Below are positions 17,631 through 26,106 of a stretch of DNA of 64,000 bases, piece by piece. The DNA is from CALKXV01 sp965228905 (GTDB lineage: Bacteria; Pseudomonadota; Alphaproteobacteria; Rhodobacterales; Rhodobacteraceae): positions 1,984,001-2,048,000 of the forward strand of contig CBDDII010000003.1 of the NCBI GenBank assembly GCA_965228905.1. Direction: 5' to 3'. Within the stretch, counting starts at the first letter, position 1. The number at the start of each line of letters is the position of its first letter. Below the pieces are notes generated by a model. It was not told the origin of the DNA. It saw nothing but the letters and a program-made list of their open reading frames with translations, and did not search any database. A program made the position numbers and the translations under genes.

Positions 17631-18322
17631 GCGCGCGGGTTCAAAAGTGTCTCGACCGGTTCGCACGGGCCGAAAGCGGCACGACGCTGGTGGAATTCGC
17701 GATTGCGATTTCTCTGTTCCTTTTGATCTTCTTCGCGGTGCTCGACTTCGGGCGGCTGGCCTATAACTGGGTGATGGCGGAAAAGGCGATGCAGACCGCA
17801 GCACGGATCGCAGCGGTACGGTCGCCGGTTTGTGCGGGCGTGCCAGTGATGAATCTGCGCGCCGATGTATTCGATGATACCTTTCCTTCCGGAACGATGT
17901 GCCGTGCGCAACCCGGCCTCTGTGAGGCGAATGCCCCGGCGATCTGCACGCTAGCAGGCGCGGATCCGGGAAGCCCCGAAGCCATTGCGACGGCATCGGA
18001 AATCTGGACCTCGGTGCGCCCGCTTCTGCCGGACAACGCAACGACGTCGAATGTCCTGATCCGATATGATTTCGACGAACAACTCGGCTTTCTCGGCGGC
18101 CCCTATACGCCCCTGATCACGACCGAGCTGGTCGGAACTTCGAACCAGAATGGCGGTTTCGGGGATTTCCGTTTTACCTTCGTCACCCCGCTCAGCGCAC
18201 TTGCTGCCGCTGCCGGGGCCCGCGACACGACAGGCGTTCCGACCGAGGGCGCATCGATACCGTTTCCAGCCGTTTCCACCACCATGCCGGCCGAGGACAT
18301 GAATCTCGGTGGACGGGGGTAG
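17627..18322 (+). CDS. TadE/TadF-like pseudopilin
   Basis: A 231-residue paralogue of the preceding TadE protein: AESGTTLVEFAIAISLFLLIFFAVLDFGRL is the pseudopilin helix. The larger C-terminal periplasmic domain contains several Cys that may form disulfides. The start overlaps the upstream stop as ATGA, so the two are translated together. It occupies the TadF position of the locus. Confidence 0.86.
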   Translation: MSARVQKCLDRFARAESGTTLVEFAIAISLFLLIFFAVLDFGRLAYNWVMAEKAMQTAARIAAVRSPVCAGVPVMNLRADVFDDTFPSGTMCRAQPGLCEANAPAICTLAGADPGSPEAIATASEIWTSVRPLLPDNATTSNVLIRYDFDEQLGFLGGPYTPLITTELVGTSNQNGGFGDFRFTFVTPLSALAAAAGARDTTGVPTEGASIPFPAVSTTMPAEDMNLGGRG

Positions 18323-18347
18323 GCGGCATGGACCAAAGGACGCAAAC

Positions 18348-19553
18348 ATGAGCACGAGTTCCATTCTTCTGATTTCCGCCAACGACGAGGTGTCCGACAG
18401 CGTCAGCAAGGCGCTGAGCGACATTGACGGGGCAAGGGTCAATCACGAAAACATGGGCGTCAGCCAGATGAACGGCGCGGCCGTCGATCTGGCCGCCGAG
18501 CATGATATCGTGATTTTCGTCACCGATCCGTCCAATGCGGCGGATCTCAGCGCCATCGAGGTTCTGACCGACCATCGTGCCGACGACACGATTTACCTGG
18601 CACTGACGGATGCGGATCTGCCCCTGTCAAAGGCGCGTGCCCTGACGCGGGCCGGTGTGGACGACGTTCTGCCATTCCCCTCGACAGGCAACGAGATTGC
18701 CGAACAGGTGGGGCAGTGGATCGCCCGCAAACGCGCCGCTATTGAAGAGCGCTATTCAAGTTCCGGCACGCGCGGCAAGCTGATCTCGATCCAGCAGGCG
18801 CGCGGCGGGATCGGGTCGACGACGGTCGCGGTGAACCTGGCCGACATGCTTTTGGACCGGCGCGGGACGTTCAAGAAAGAGGCGACGAACCGCGTTTGCA
18901 TCGTCGATCTGGACCTGCAATTTGGCACCGTGGGCGATTTCCTGGACGTGGACGAACAGGAAGGGCTGTTGCAACTGGCGGTCGAGAATTTCCTGCCGGA
19001 CGTCAATTGGATCGAGCAATCCCTTGTCCGTCTGCCGTCCGGGCTTGCGGTTCTGGCTGCTCCGCAACGGTTTGCGCCGCTGGATTCCCTCCAGCCGACA
19101 CAGGTGGAAAGCCTGATCGCCACGCTGAAGACCATGTTCGACTATATCGTCGTCGATCTGCCGCGTGCGCTGGTCGGGTGGATCGAGCCGGTTCTGGTGG
19201 AAACCGACCGTCTGTTCATCGTGATGGACATGACCGTGCCGGCCGTTCGGGCCTCGCGCCGACTGATGGATTTCGTACTGGCCGATAACGCCGCCTTGCC
19301 GATCGAGTTGATCGTCAACCGTGAGAAAAAGCCAATGATGCTGCGTGAACACCATCGCGAGGCGGCAAAGGCGCTGGACGCGACTTTCAATCACTGGATC
19401 GCGGACGACCCGAAAGCGGCGCGCACGGCAGTGGACTACGGCAAGCCTCTGTCCGAGGTGGCCGGGCGCTCTGATTTGGCGAAGGGTATCCACGCTCTGG
19501 CACGGACGACCCTGGCGGCCTTGCCGAAAGACATCGCGGCGTTGCGTGGGTAA
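18348..19553 (+). CDS. cpaE: Tad pilus localisation ATPase-like protein CpaE/TadZ
   Basis: A 401-residue protein with an N-terminal atypical receiver-like domain (~1-125) and a MinD/ParA-like domain (~140-400). The P-loop is ARGGIGSTTVAVNLA (from residue 151): the usual signature and catalytic lysines are replaced, as is common in CpaE/TadZ, so ATP hydrolysis may be weak or absent. TadZ marks the pole or site where the pilus machine assembles. AAAGGA precedes the ATG at 18348. Confidence 0.92.
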   Translation: MSTSSILLISANDEVSDSVSKALSDIDGARVNHENMGVSQMNGAAVDLAAEHDIVIFVTDPSNAADLSAIEVLTDHRADDTIYLALTDADLPLSKARALTRAGVDDVLPFPSTGNEIAEQVGQWIARKRAAIEERYSSSGTRGKLISIQQARGGIGSTTVAVNLADMLLDRRGTFKKEATNRVCIVDLDLQFGTVGDFLDVDEQEGLLQLAVENFLPDVNWIEQSLVRLPSGLAVLAAPQRFAPLDSLQPTQVESLIATLKTMFDYIVVDLPRALVGWIEPVLVETDRLFIVMDMTVPAVRASRRLMDFVLADNAALPIELIVNREKKPMMLREHHREAAKALDATFNHWIADDPKAARTAVDYGKPLSEVAGRSDLAKGIHALARTTLAALPKDIAALRG

Positions 19554-19563
19554 GGAGAGTTAG

Positions 19564-20973
19564 ATGTTCAAGGCATTTGGAAAAGGCGATGAAAAGACGG
19601 CGAACCGGGCTCCGGGTGCCGCGCAGGATCCGACGGATGCGGCCAACCAGGTCGCGGCCACGGCGCTGAGATCGCTGAACCCGCGCGACAAGGACCTTTC
19701 CGACCGCCTGGAATTGAAAAGCCGTCTGCACGAGGCGTTGCTGGAACGTCTGAACCTCAGCGTGATCGACAAGGTCCAGACCGAAGAGTTGCGCCGCGAG
19801 GTGGCAAACCTGGCCCAGGCCGTTCTGGCCGAGGAAAAGCGGCCCATGCGGACAGAGGACTTCAAGGCCATCGTCGATGAGTTGATGCACGAGGTCCTGG
19901 GCTATGGCCCGCTTGAGCCTCTGTTGGAAGACCCGACCGTCAACGACATCCTCGTCAACGGTCACGACCAGGTCTACGTCGAAAGGTTCGGCGTGCTGGA
20001 AGAGACCGGTGTGAGGTTCCGCGACGAACGTCACCTTCTGAGGATTATCGACAAGATCGTGTCGTCCATCGGTCGTCGCGTCGATGAAAGCCAGCCCTGG
20101 GTCGATGCGCGTCTGCCCGATGGCAGCCGGGTGAATGCGATCATCCGCCCCTGTGCCATTGACGGGCCGTCCCTGTCGATCCGCAAATTTTCCAAGAAAC
20201 CCATCCTTCTGGACAAGATGATCGAGCTTGGCACCTTGCCCGAGGATGCCGCCGGTTTCCTGCGCGGGTTGGTCGAAGCCCGGATGAATATCCTGATCTC
20301 GGGCGGCACCGGTTCGGGCAAGACCACGCTGTTGAACGCCATGTCACGGTCGATCAACACCAAGGAACGGATCGTCACCATCGAGGACGCTGCCGAACTT
20401 CAGCTTCAACAGGAACATATCGTGCGCCTTGAGACCCGGCCCGCCAACCCCAATGGCACTGGTGCGATCACGCAGCGCGATCTGGTTCGAAATGCGCTTC
20501 GGATGCGCCCCGACCGGATCATCGTGGGCGAGGTGAGGGGGGCGGAAACCTTTGACATGCTGCAGGCGATGAACACGGGCCACGACGGTTCGATGACCAC
20601 GGTCCACGCCAACACAGCCCGCGATGCCCTGTCGCGTGTCGAGCAGATGGTCTCGATGATCGGGCTGGATCTGCCCCTTATGGCGATCCGCTCTCAGGTC
20701 GCCTCGGGGATCAACTTCATCGTTCAGCTTTCGCGCCTTGCCGACGGCAACCGCAAGATCATGAGCATTTCCGAGATCACCGGCATGGAGGGCGAGACGA
20801 TCACCATGCAGGACATCTATCTGTTCCGCCGCACGGGCCGGGGCGAAAACGGTGAAGTGCAGGGCGAGTTTGTTGCCACGGGGATGCGCCCGAAGAACGC
20901 AGCGGTGCTTGAAGCGGCCGGGGTCGAGCTTGCGCCGGATGGTTTCCTGAACCGGGGGCAGAAATCGGCATGA
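19564..20973 (+). CDS. tadA: Tad pilus secretion ATPase TadA/CpaF
   Basis: A 469-residue type II/IV secretion ATPase that powers Flp pilus assembly. Landmarks are GYGPLEPLLEDPTVNDILVN, the Walker A GGTGSGKT (247-254), the Asp box TIEDAAELQLQ, LRMRPDRIIVGEVRG as Walker B, and the His box MTTVHANT. AAGGAG lies before the ATG. It overlaps tadB by 4 bp. Confidence 0.96.
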   Translation: MFKAFGKGDEKTANRAPGAAQDPTDAANQVAATALRSLNPRDKDLSDRLELKSRLHEALLERLNLSVIDKVQTEELRREVANLAQAVLAEEKRPMRTEDFKAIVDELMHEVLGYGPLEPLLEDPTVNDILVNGHDQVYVERFGVLEETGVRFRDERHLLRIIDKIVSSIGRRVDESQPWVDARLPDGSRVNAIIRPCAIDGPSLSIRKFSKKPILLDKMIELGTLPEDAAGFLRGLVEARMNILISGGTGSGKTTLLNAMSRSINTKERIVTIEDAAELQLQQEHIVRLETRPANPNGTGAITQRDLVRNALRMRPDRIIVGEVRGAETFDMLQAMNTGHDGSMTTVHANTARDALSRVEQMVSMIGLDLPLMAIRSQVASGINFIVQLSRLADGNRKIMSISEITGMEGETITMQDIYLFRRTGRGENGEVQGEFVATGMRPKNAAVLEAAGVELAPDGFLNRGQKSA

Positions 20974-21947
20974 ACCTTTCCGAACTCTCTCAGCGCGTCG
21001 ACCTGCAACTTGTCGTCTACATCGTCGCTTTCGTCGGGGTTCTCTTGATCCTTGAGGGCGTGCGTCAGATGTTGTCGCGCTCGGAGAATGCCGAAAAGGC
21101 AAAAAGCCGCCGGATGCAGTTGATCCAGAAGGGAGCCTCGACCGAGGAAATCCTAAAGATTCTGAAGCCGACCGAAAAGCGCAGCCTTGTCGAACGCCTG
21201 CCTTTCGTGGGCGACCTCCCTCTGGTTCTGCGCCAGGCCGGCATCGTGATGGCTCCGGGCGCGTTCCTGGTGACTTGTCTTGCGGCAGCGGTTGCGATCT
21301 TCATCATCGCCGCGCAGTTCTTTTCGCCGATCAATGCTGTGGGCTTTGGCCTGATCCTCGGTATTATCCTGCCACTCTTGCAGGTGCGGATGAAACGGAA
21401 CGAACGGATGGCGCTGCTGGTCAAGCAGATGCCAGATGCGCTGGACCTGATGGCGCGGGGCCTGAAGGTGGGCCATCCTTTGAACACGACCCTGTCGTCG
21501 GTCGCCAACGAGATGTCCGACCCGATTGGATCGGAATTCGGCCTGGTGGTCGACCAGGTCAGTTTTGGCGACGACCTGACCGAGGCATTCCGTGATTTCG
21601 CGGCCCGGATCGACCAGGAAGATGTGCATTACCTGTCGACGGCGATTGCCATCCAGCACGGCACCGGCGGCGATCTCGCGCGGGTGTTGAACGTGCTTGC
21701 CAGAACGATCCGGGATCGCCTGAACATGCGCAAGAAGATCACCGCGTTGACCGCCGAGGGGCGGCTGACGGCGGCCTTTCTCAGTTTCATTCCGGTGATG
21801 ATCTTCGTTGCGATGCAGTTCATGACGCCCAGCTATTACGGCTCGATCGCCGACGAGCCCGAGGCGGTCCCCCTTGGGGTGGCCATCATCCTCTTGACGG
21901 TCATGAACGCACTGGTTCTGCGTCGCCTTGTGAATTTCCGGTTCTGA
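20970..21947 (+). CDS. tadB: Tad pilus inner-membrane protein TadB
   Basis: A 325-residue GspF-like platform protein. It has an N-terminal helix, a pair of helices around 85-130, the cytoplasmic T2SSF domain (MPDALDLMARGLKVGHPL …) and two C-terminal helices. TadB and TadC form the membrane platform on which TadA acts. The start overlaps tadA as ATGA. Confidence 0.95.
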   Translation: MNLSELSQRVDLQLVVYIVAFVGVLLILEGVRQMLSRSENAEKAKSRRMQLIQKGASTEEILKILKPTEKRSLVERLPFVGDLPLVLRQAGIVMAPGAFLVTCLAAAVAIFIIAAQFFSPINAVGFGLILGIILPLLQVRMKRNERMALLVKQMPDALDLMARGLKVGHPLNTTLSSVANEMSDPIGSEFGLVVDQVSFGDDLTEAFRDFAARIDQEDVHYLSTAIAIQHGTGGDLARVLNVLARTIRDRLNMRKKITALTAEGRLTAAFLSFIPVMIFVAMQFMTPSYYGSIADEPEAVPLGVAIILLTVMNALVLRRLVNFRF

Positions 21948-21951
21948 AGGG

Positions 21952-22959
21952 ATGGCGATGCTGGATCAGATCATCAATTTTCTGGAAGGCCTTGGAGCGA
22001 CCGGCGAACTTGCCATTCTGGGGGTCTTCATCGGCTCTCTCTTGATTGTCTACGGCTTCTTCGGCGGATTGATTGCGCAAAACCCGATTGGCCGCCGCTA
22101 TAGCGCGGGTAAACCTGCACAGCGCCGATCAGCCTTCGAGGCGGGGCTGCTGAACAACGCCGACGTTGACCCGAAGGGGTTCATGAAGGCGCTGATGCCG
22201 CAGAACCGGGAAAAGCGGACGCGCATCCGTCGGCAACTGATGAACGCCGGGTTGGTCGGGCAGAACGCAATCGTGAAGTACTACACCTTGCGTGTGCTTC
22301 TGGCGATTGGTCTGCCTGCCGTGTTCGTCGTTCTTCTGGTGCTTCACCAGGCCGGTCTTCTGCCGTTGCCGGAATCGGTGAGTTCCGTTTTCGAGGGATC
22401 GCAGGGCCGTTTGCTGAGCTACTATCTTGTGACATGCCTCGTGTTGGCCGGGTTCTTTCTTCCTGCGCTCTGGCTGCGCTCGAAGGTGGATGAACGGCAA
22501 CTTGAGGTGTCCGAGACGTTCCCCAATGCGCTTGACCTGATGGTCGTCGCCGTCGAGGCCGGGCTTGGTTTCGATGCCGCCATGACACGGGTATCGAACG
22601 AAATGGAACATTCGGCCCCGGCCATCGCGCAGGAGTTTCGCCTTGTTCAGCTTGAAGTCGCCGCCGGTGGCGACCGCGAAAAGGCCCTCTTGGACATGGC
22701 GGGTCGGACGAATGTCGATGAGGTTGCATCTTTCGCCAGCGTGATCCTGCAATCCATCCAGTTCGGCACAAGTGTGTCGGACGCGCTGACGACCTATGCG
22801 TCGGAAATGCGTATCTCGCGCGAGTTGAAGGCGCAGGAAATGGCGAACAAACTGCCCGTCAAGATGTCAGGCGTCATGGCGGCGTTGATGCTGCCCGCGC
22901 TGTTCCTCTTGATCCTTGGCCCGATTGCGATTCGCTGGACAAGCACATTTGGCGGATAA
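21952..22959 (+). CDS. tadC: Tad pilus inner-membrane protein TadC
   Basis: A 335-residue GspF-like partner of TadB. The T2SSF core is ETFPNALDLMVVAVEAGLGFDAAM and the protein ends with a hydrophobic hairpin (LMLPALFLLILGPIAIRW). It starts 4 bp after the tadB stop with GAAGGG overlapping that stop. Last structural gene of the locus; tadD-type TPR lipoproteins are not present downstream. Confidence 0.95.
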   Translation: MAMLDQIINFLEGLGATGELAILGVFIGSLLIVYGFFGGLIAQNPIGRRYSAGKPAQRRSAFEAGLLNNADVDPKGFMKALMPQNREKRTRIRRQLMNAGLVGQNAIVKYYTLRVLLAIGLPAVFVVLLVLHQAGLLPLPESVSSVFEGSQGRLLSYYLVTCLVLAGFFLPALWLRSKVDERQLEVSETFPNALDLMVVAVEAGLGFDAAMTRVSNEMEHSAPAIAQEFRLVQLEVAAGGDREKALLDMAGRTNVDEVASFASVILQSIQFGTSVSDALTTYASEMRISRELKAQEMANKLPVKMSGVMAALMLPALFLLILGPIAIRWTSTFGG

Positions 22960-23223
22960 TCGGCGGCCCGTGTTGAATTTTTACAAATCTTACACAATGC
23001 GGTTTTCCTAGGGAAATTGGCGCAATTTCAGCAACAATGAGGCTTATCCGCCTCAGATGTCAGTTTGACGTAGCGGCTCAACTTGACTAAACATGCCCTC
23101 TTCTGGTGATCTATTGGTCGAGGGAGCACCCTAAGCTGGATTAACCGGTACCTACGGGCAAGTTCGCGTCGCCAGGTTGGCGATGTTGCTGGGAGTTTGA
23201 GAGTGGCCGCGAAGGGAAGCGAT

Positions 23224-24081
23224 ATGCTGGCTGAAGCCAGACTGGGACCGCAGTTGCGCGTCCTTGACGGTATCGCAAGCTGGTGCGGTGGTCTGCACGG
23301 TGCCATGCCGCTTTCCGAAGCGCTTCAGTCACTTGCCGACGGATTTGGCGCGGAAAGTGCTGCCCTTTCCAGACATCTGAAGACCGAAGACCGCCCGCGC
23401 ACCGTTGCAACTTCAGACCGGCGCGAGAGCGATCCCGACTTGCCCGCACTGCCGCGTGCCCTTGCCTGCGACGTGCTGGATTACCTCTATGACAAGGCGC
23501 GTGCCTCGACCCTGTGGTTCCTCAGTGACCATCTGGATGATGTGCAATGGCAGGCGTCTCATTCGCTGACCAACTGGCAAAGCCTGCGCGAGGTCGAGGA
23601 AATCGTCGTCATCGTTTTGGCCAGCAATGCCCAGCAATCCGATTATGTCGAGTTCCATTTCACCCGCCTGCTGGAGCGGAGCGAGAAACTGGAGTTCGAA
23701 AGCCTGTTGCCCACCATCGTGCGATCCTGGGCCGGTCGGAAGACCGGGCTTGTCACCCAGACCCGCATGGATGTGCGTGTTGCGCGGGCGCGTGCCGCCG
23801 TCGAAGCGGATCGCCTGATGTGGGATGCGCCGATCCTCGGCATGTCGAACCCCGCAAACCTCAGCCGGGCCGAGTTCCGGGTCTGTCTTTTGCTGTCGCG
23901 CGGTCTTTCGGTAAAAGGCGTGACGGATGAGCTTGGGCTGACCGAGGCCACGGTGCGCACGCACCTTCGGTCGATCTATTCCAAGACAGAAACATCCAGT
24001 CTTGCCGAACTTCTCTACCGGATCCTGTCCGCGGGCGTCGAAGAAAGCGCCGTCGGTCTGCCCGCAGCCCGCCAGGCCTGA
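23224..24081 (+). CDS. LuxR-type HTH transcriptional regulator
   Basis: A 285-residue protein whose C-terminus is a GerE/LuxR helix-turn-helix: LSRAEFRVCLLLSRGLSVKGVTDELGL, then TVRTHLRSIYSKTETSSLAELL. The N-terminal ~190 residues have no obvious receiver or autoinducer-binding motif, so the input signal is unknown. The ATG at 23224 follows GAAGGGAAG. It sits 264 bp after tadC on the same strand and may regulate the pilus locus (inference from position only). Confidence 0.87.
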   Translation: MLAEARLGPQLRVLDGIASWCGGLHGAMPLSEALQSLADGFGAESAALSRHLKTEDRPRTVATSDRRESDPDLPALPRALACDVLDYLYDKARASTLWFLSDHLDDVQWQASHSLTNWQSLREVEEIVVIVLASNAQQSDYVEFHFTRLLERSEKLEFESLLPTIVRSWAGRKTGLVTQTRMDVRVARARAAVEADRLMWDAPILGMSNPANLSRAEFRVCLLLSRGLSVKGVTDELGLTEATVRTHLRSIYSKTETSSLAELLYRILSAGVEESAVGLPAARQA

Positions 24082-24163
24082 CCTGTTTTTCATCCATTCG
24101 TCGCACGCACCTACCTGTGAAGGCCGCGGGCATTTTCTGCCGTTACGTTCGGTGTTAGCCTTC

Positions 24164-24180
24164 CCTTGACACGTTCAAGG
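24164..24180. promoter_or_regulatory. palindrome overlapping the ribosome-binding site
   Basis: CCTTGA (24164-24169) and TCAAGG (24175-24180) are a perfect inverted repeat around CACGT. The right arm runs into the AAGGAG of the following gene, so the element could be an operator or a small hairpin hiding the ribosome-binding site. Confidence 0.35.
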
Positions 24181-24188
24181 AGAACCAC

Positions 24189-26030
24189 ATGCGGGCCACC
24201 CTTTTCTGCCTGACCCTTGCCCTTTTGGGCCCGGCACATGCCGAATACCACGAACCGACCATCACCAGCCACGGCATCTCGGCATTTGGTGAGTTGAAAT
24301 ATCCCGCTGACTTCCCGCATTTCGACTACGTGAACCCCGACGCGCCGAAGGGCGGGACGATGAGCTTTCGGGGGTTTCTTGCCTCGGCCACCTTCGACAG
24401 TCTGAACCAGTTCATCCTAGCTGGCGAGCCGGCGCAGGGGCTGGGCCGTGTCTATGATACGCTGATGGTGCGCGCCTATGACGAGGCGGATGCCTATTAC
24501 GGGCTTTTGGCGGAAAAGATCGAGTACCCCGAAGACCGGTCCTGGGTGATCTACACCCTTCGCGAAGGTGCGGTGTTTGCCGATGGCGAACCGGTCAAGG
24601 CGTCGGACGTGGTCTGGACGATCAAGACCCTTCAGGCCGAGGCCAACCCCAACTACCGGATCGCGCTGGAAGACGTGGCCGAGATCGAGGCGATTTCAGA
24701 GCGCGAGGTGAAGGCAACTTTTGCCGAGGGCGTTTCCACCCGCGACCTGATCTCAAGCGTCGGTGAAATGCCGATCCTTCCCGAGCATTATTACCAGGAG
24801 GTCGATTTCACGCGCTCCACGCTCGAACCGCCCGTGGGGTCAGGGCCTTACGTGGTCAGTGACGCCGATGCTGGTCGCCAGATCACCTACTGCGCCAACC
24901 CCGATTACTGGGCCGTCGATCTGCCGGTGAATGTGGGCAAAAACAATTTCGAATGCTTCCGTTACGAGTATTTCGCCGACCGGACAGCGGCCTTCGAAGC
25001 GTTGAAGGCGGGTGTTTATCTGTTCCACGAAGAATTCTATTCGGCGATCTGGGCCACGGGCTATGACTTCCCGGCACTCGACAAGGGCTGGGTGATCCGC
25101 GAAGAAATCGACGATGCACGGCCTTCGGGGGCGCAGGGGTTCTGGATCAACACGCGCCTGCCGAAGTTTCAGGATCGCCGCGTGCGCGAAGCCATCGGCA
25201 TGATGTTCAACTTTGAATGGTCGAACGAAACGCTGTTTTACGGGCTGTACGAACGGCTTGATTCCTTTTGGGAAAACTCGCCCATGGAGGCCGAAGGGAT
25301 GTTGGAAGGGGAAGAACTGGCGGTTCTGGAACCCTATCGCGACCAGCTGCCCGAAAGCGTCTTTTCCGAACCTGCCTATGTGCCGCCGGTCAGCACGACC
25401 AGAAAGACCGACAGACGGCTTGTACGTCAGGCCAATGCCTTGCTGGAAGAGGCCGGATGGCTCATCGGTGATGATGGACTACGGAGAAACGACAAGGGCG
25501 AGGTTCTGAGCGTGACCTTCATCGACGATGGCCCGGCTTTCCAGCGGATCGTATTGCCGATTGTGGAAAACCTCGAACTCCTTGGAATCCGTTCGAAGTT
25601 CGAACTGATCGACAGCGCCGAGATCGAACAGCGGCAAGAGGACTTCAACTATGATGTCTATGTGGCGAGGTTGCAGGTCTCGCTCAGCCCGTCTTTGGAG
25701 CTGAGGTCGGTCTTTGCCTCAAGCAGCGTCGACCAACCCGGTACGTTCAATCTGGCGGGAATAGAAGATCCGGTCGTGGATGCCCTGATCGAAGAGATCA
25801 TCGGGGCCACATCCCGTGACGAGTTGACCACGCGTGTGAAGGCGCTCGACCGCGTATTGCGCGACAAGATCATCTGGGTGCCGAACTGGCACAAGGGATC
25901 GCACTGGATCGCCTATTGGGATGTCTTTGGAAAGCCTGACATCAAGGCACCTTACATTCGTGGCGAAGACTACTGGTGGTGGGACGAGGCCAAGTACAAG
26001 GCACTGCAGGACGCGGGCGCGTTGCGCTAG
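24189..26030 (+). CDS. periplasmic oligopeptide-type substrate-binding protein, YejA-like
   Basis: A 613-residue family-5 solute-binding protein. The signal peptide is MRATLFCLTLALLGPAHA (cut ~18/19). Mature landmarks such as YVNPDAPKGGTMSFRG, FDSLNQF and the C-terminal WVPNWHKGSHWIAYWD are those of the YejA/microcin C-type binding proteins. It would bind peptides or peptide-like compounds for an ABC importer, but no yejBEF-like permease or ATPase genes adjoin it. AAGGAG precedes the ATG. Confidence 0.88.
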   Translation: MRATLFCLTLALLGPAHAEYHEPTITSHGISAFGELKYPADFPHFDYVNPDAPKGGTMSFRGFLASATFDSLNQFILAGEPAQGLGRVYDTLMVRAYDEADAYYGLLAEKIEYPEDRSWVIYTLREGAVFADGEPVKASDVVWTIKTLQAEANPNYRIALEDVAEIEAISEREVKATFAEGVSTRDLISSVGEMPILPEHYYQEVDFTRSTLEPPVGSGPYVVSDADAGRQITYCANPDYWAVDLPVNVGKNNFECFRYEYFADRTAAFEALKAGVYLFHEEFYSAIWATGYDFPALDKGWVIREEIDDARPSGAQGFWINTRLPKFQDRRVREAIGMMFNFEWSNETLFYGLYERLDSFWENSPMEAEGMLEGEELAVLEPYRDQLPESVFSEPAYVPPVSTTRKTDRRLVRQANALLEEAGWLIGDDGLRRNDKGEVLSVTFIDDGPAFQRIVLPIVENLELLGIRSKFELIDSAEIEQRQEDFNYDVYVARLQVSLSPSLELRSVFASSSVDQPGTFNLAGIEDPVVDALIEEIIGATSRDELTTRVKALDRVLRDKIIWVPNWHKGSHWIAYWDVFGKPDIKAPYIRGEDYWWWDEAKYKALQDAGALR

Positions 26031-26046
26031 TCGCAATGCGCCGGGA

Positions 26047-26075
26047 TTGACGATACTCGCTAGGCGGGATTATAG
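26047..26075 (+). promoter_or_regulatory. sigma70-type promoter for the PAS-receiver gene
   Basis: TTGACG (26047-26052) is followed after 17 bp by TTATAG (or TATAGT with an 18-bp spacer), about 30 bp upstream of the start codon. Confidence 0.6.
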
Positions 26076-26106
26076 TGGGGCCGTTCAATCAAAGATTGTT
26101 GTGTCA

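Noticed and set aside
24189..26030. Complete Yej-type peptide importer
   Set aside because: Only the binding protein is present; the next genes are a signalling protein and an unrelated operon.
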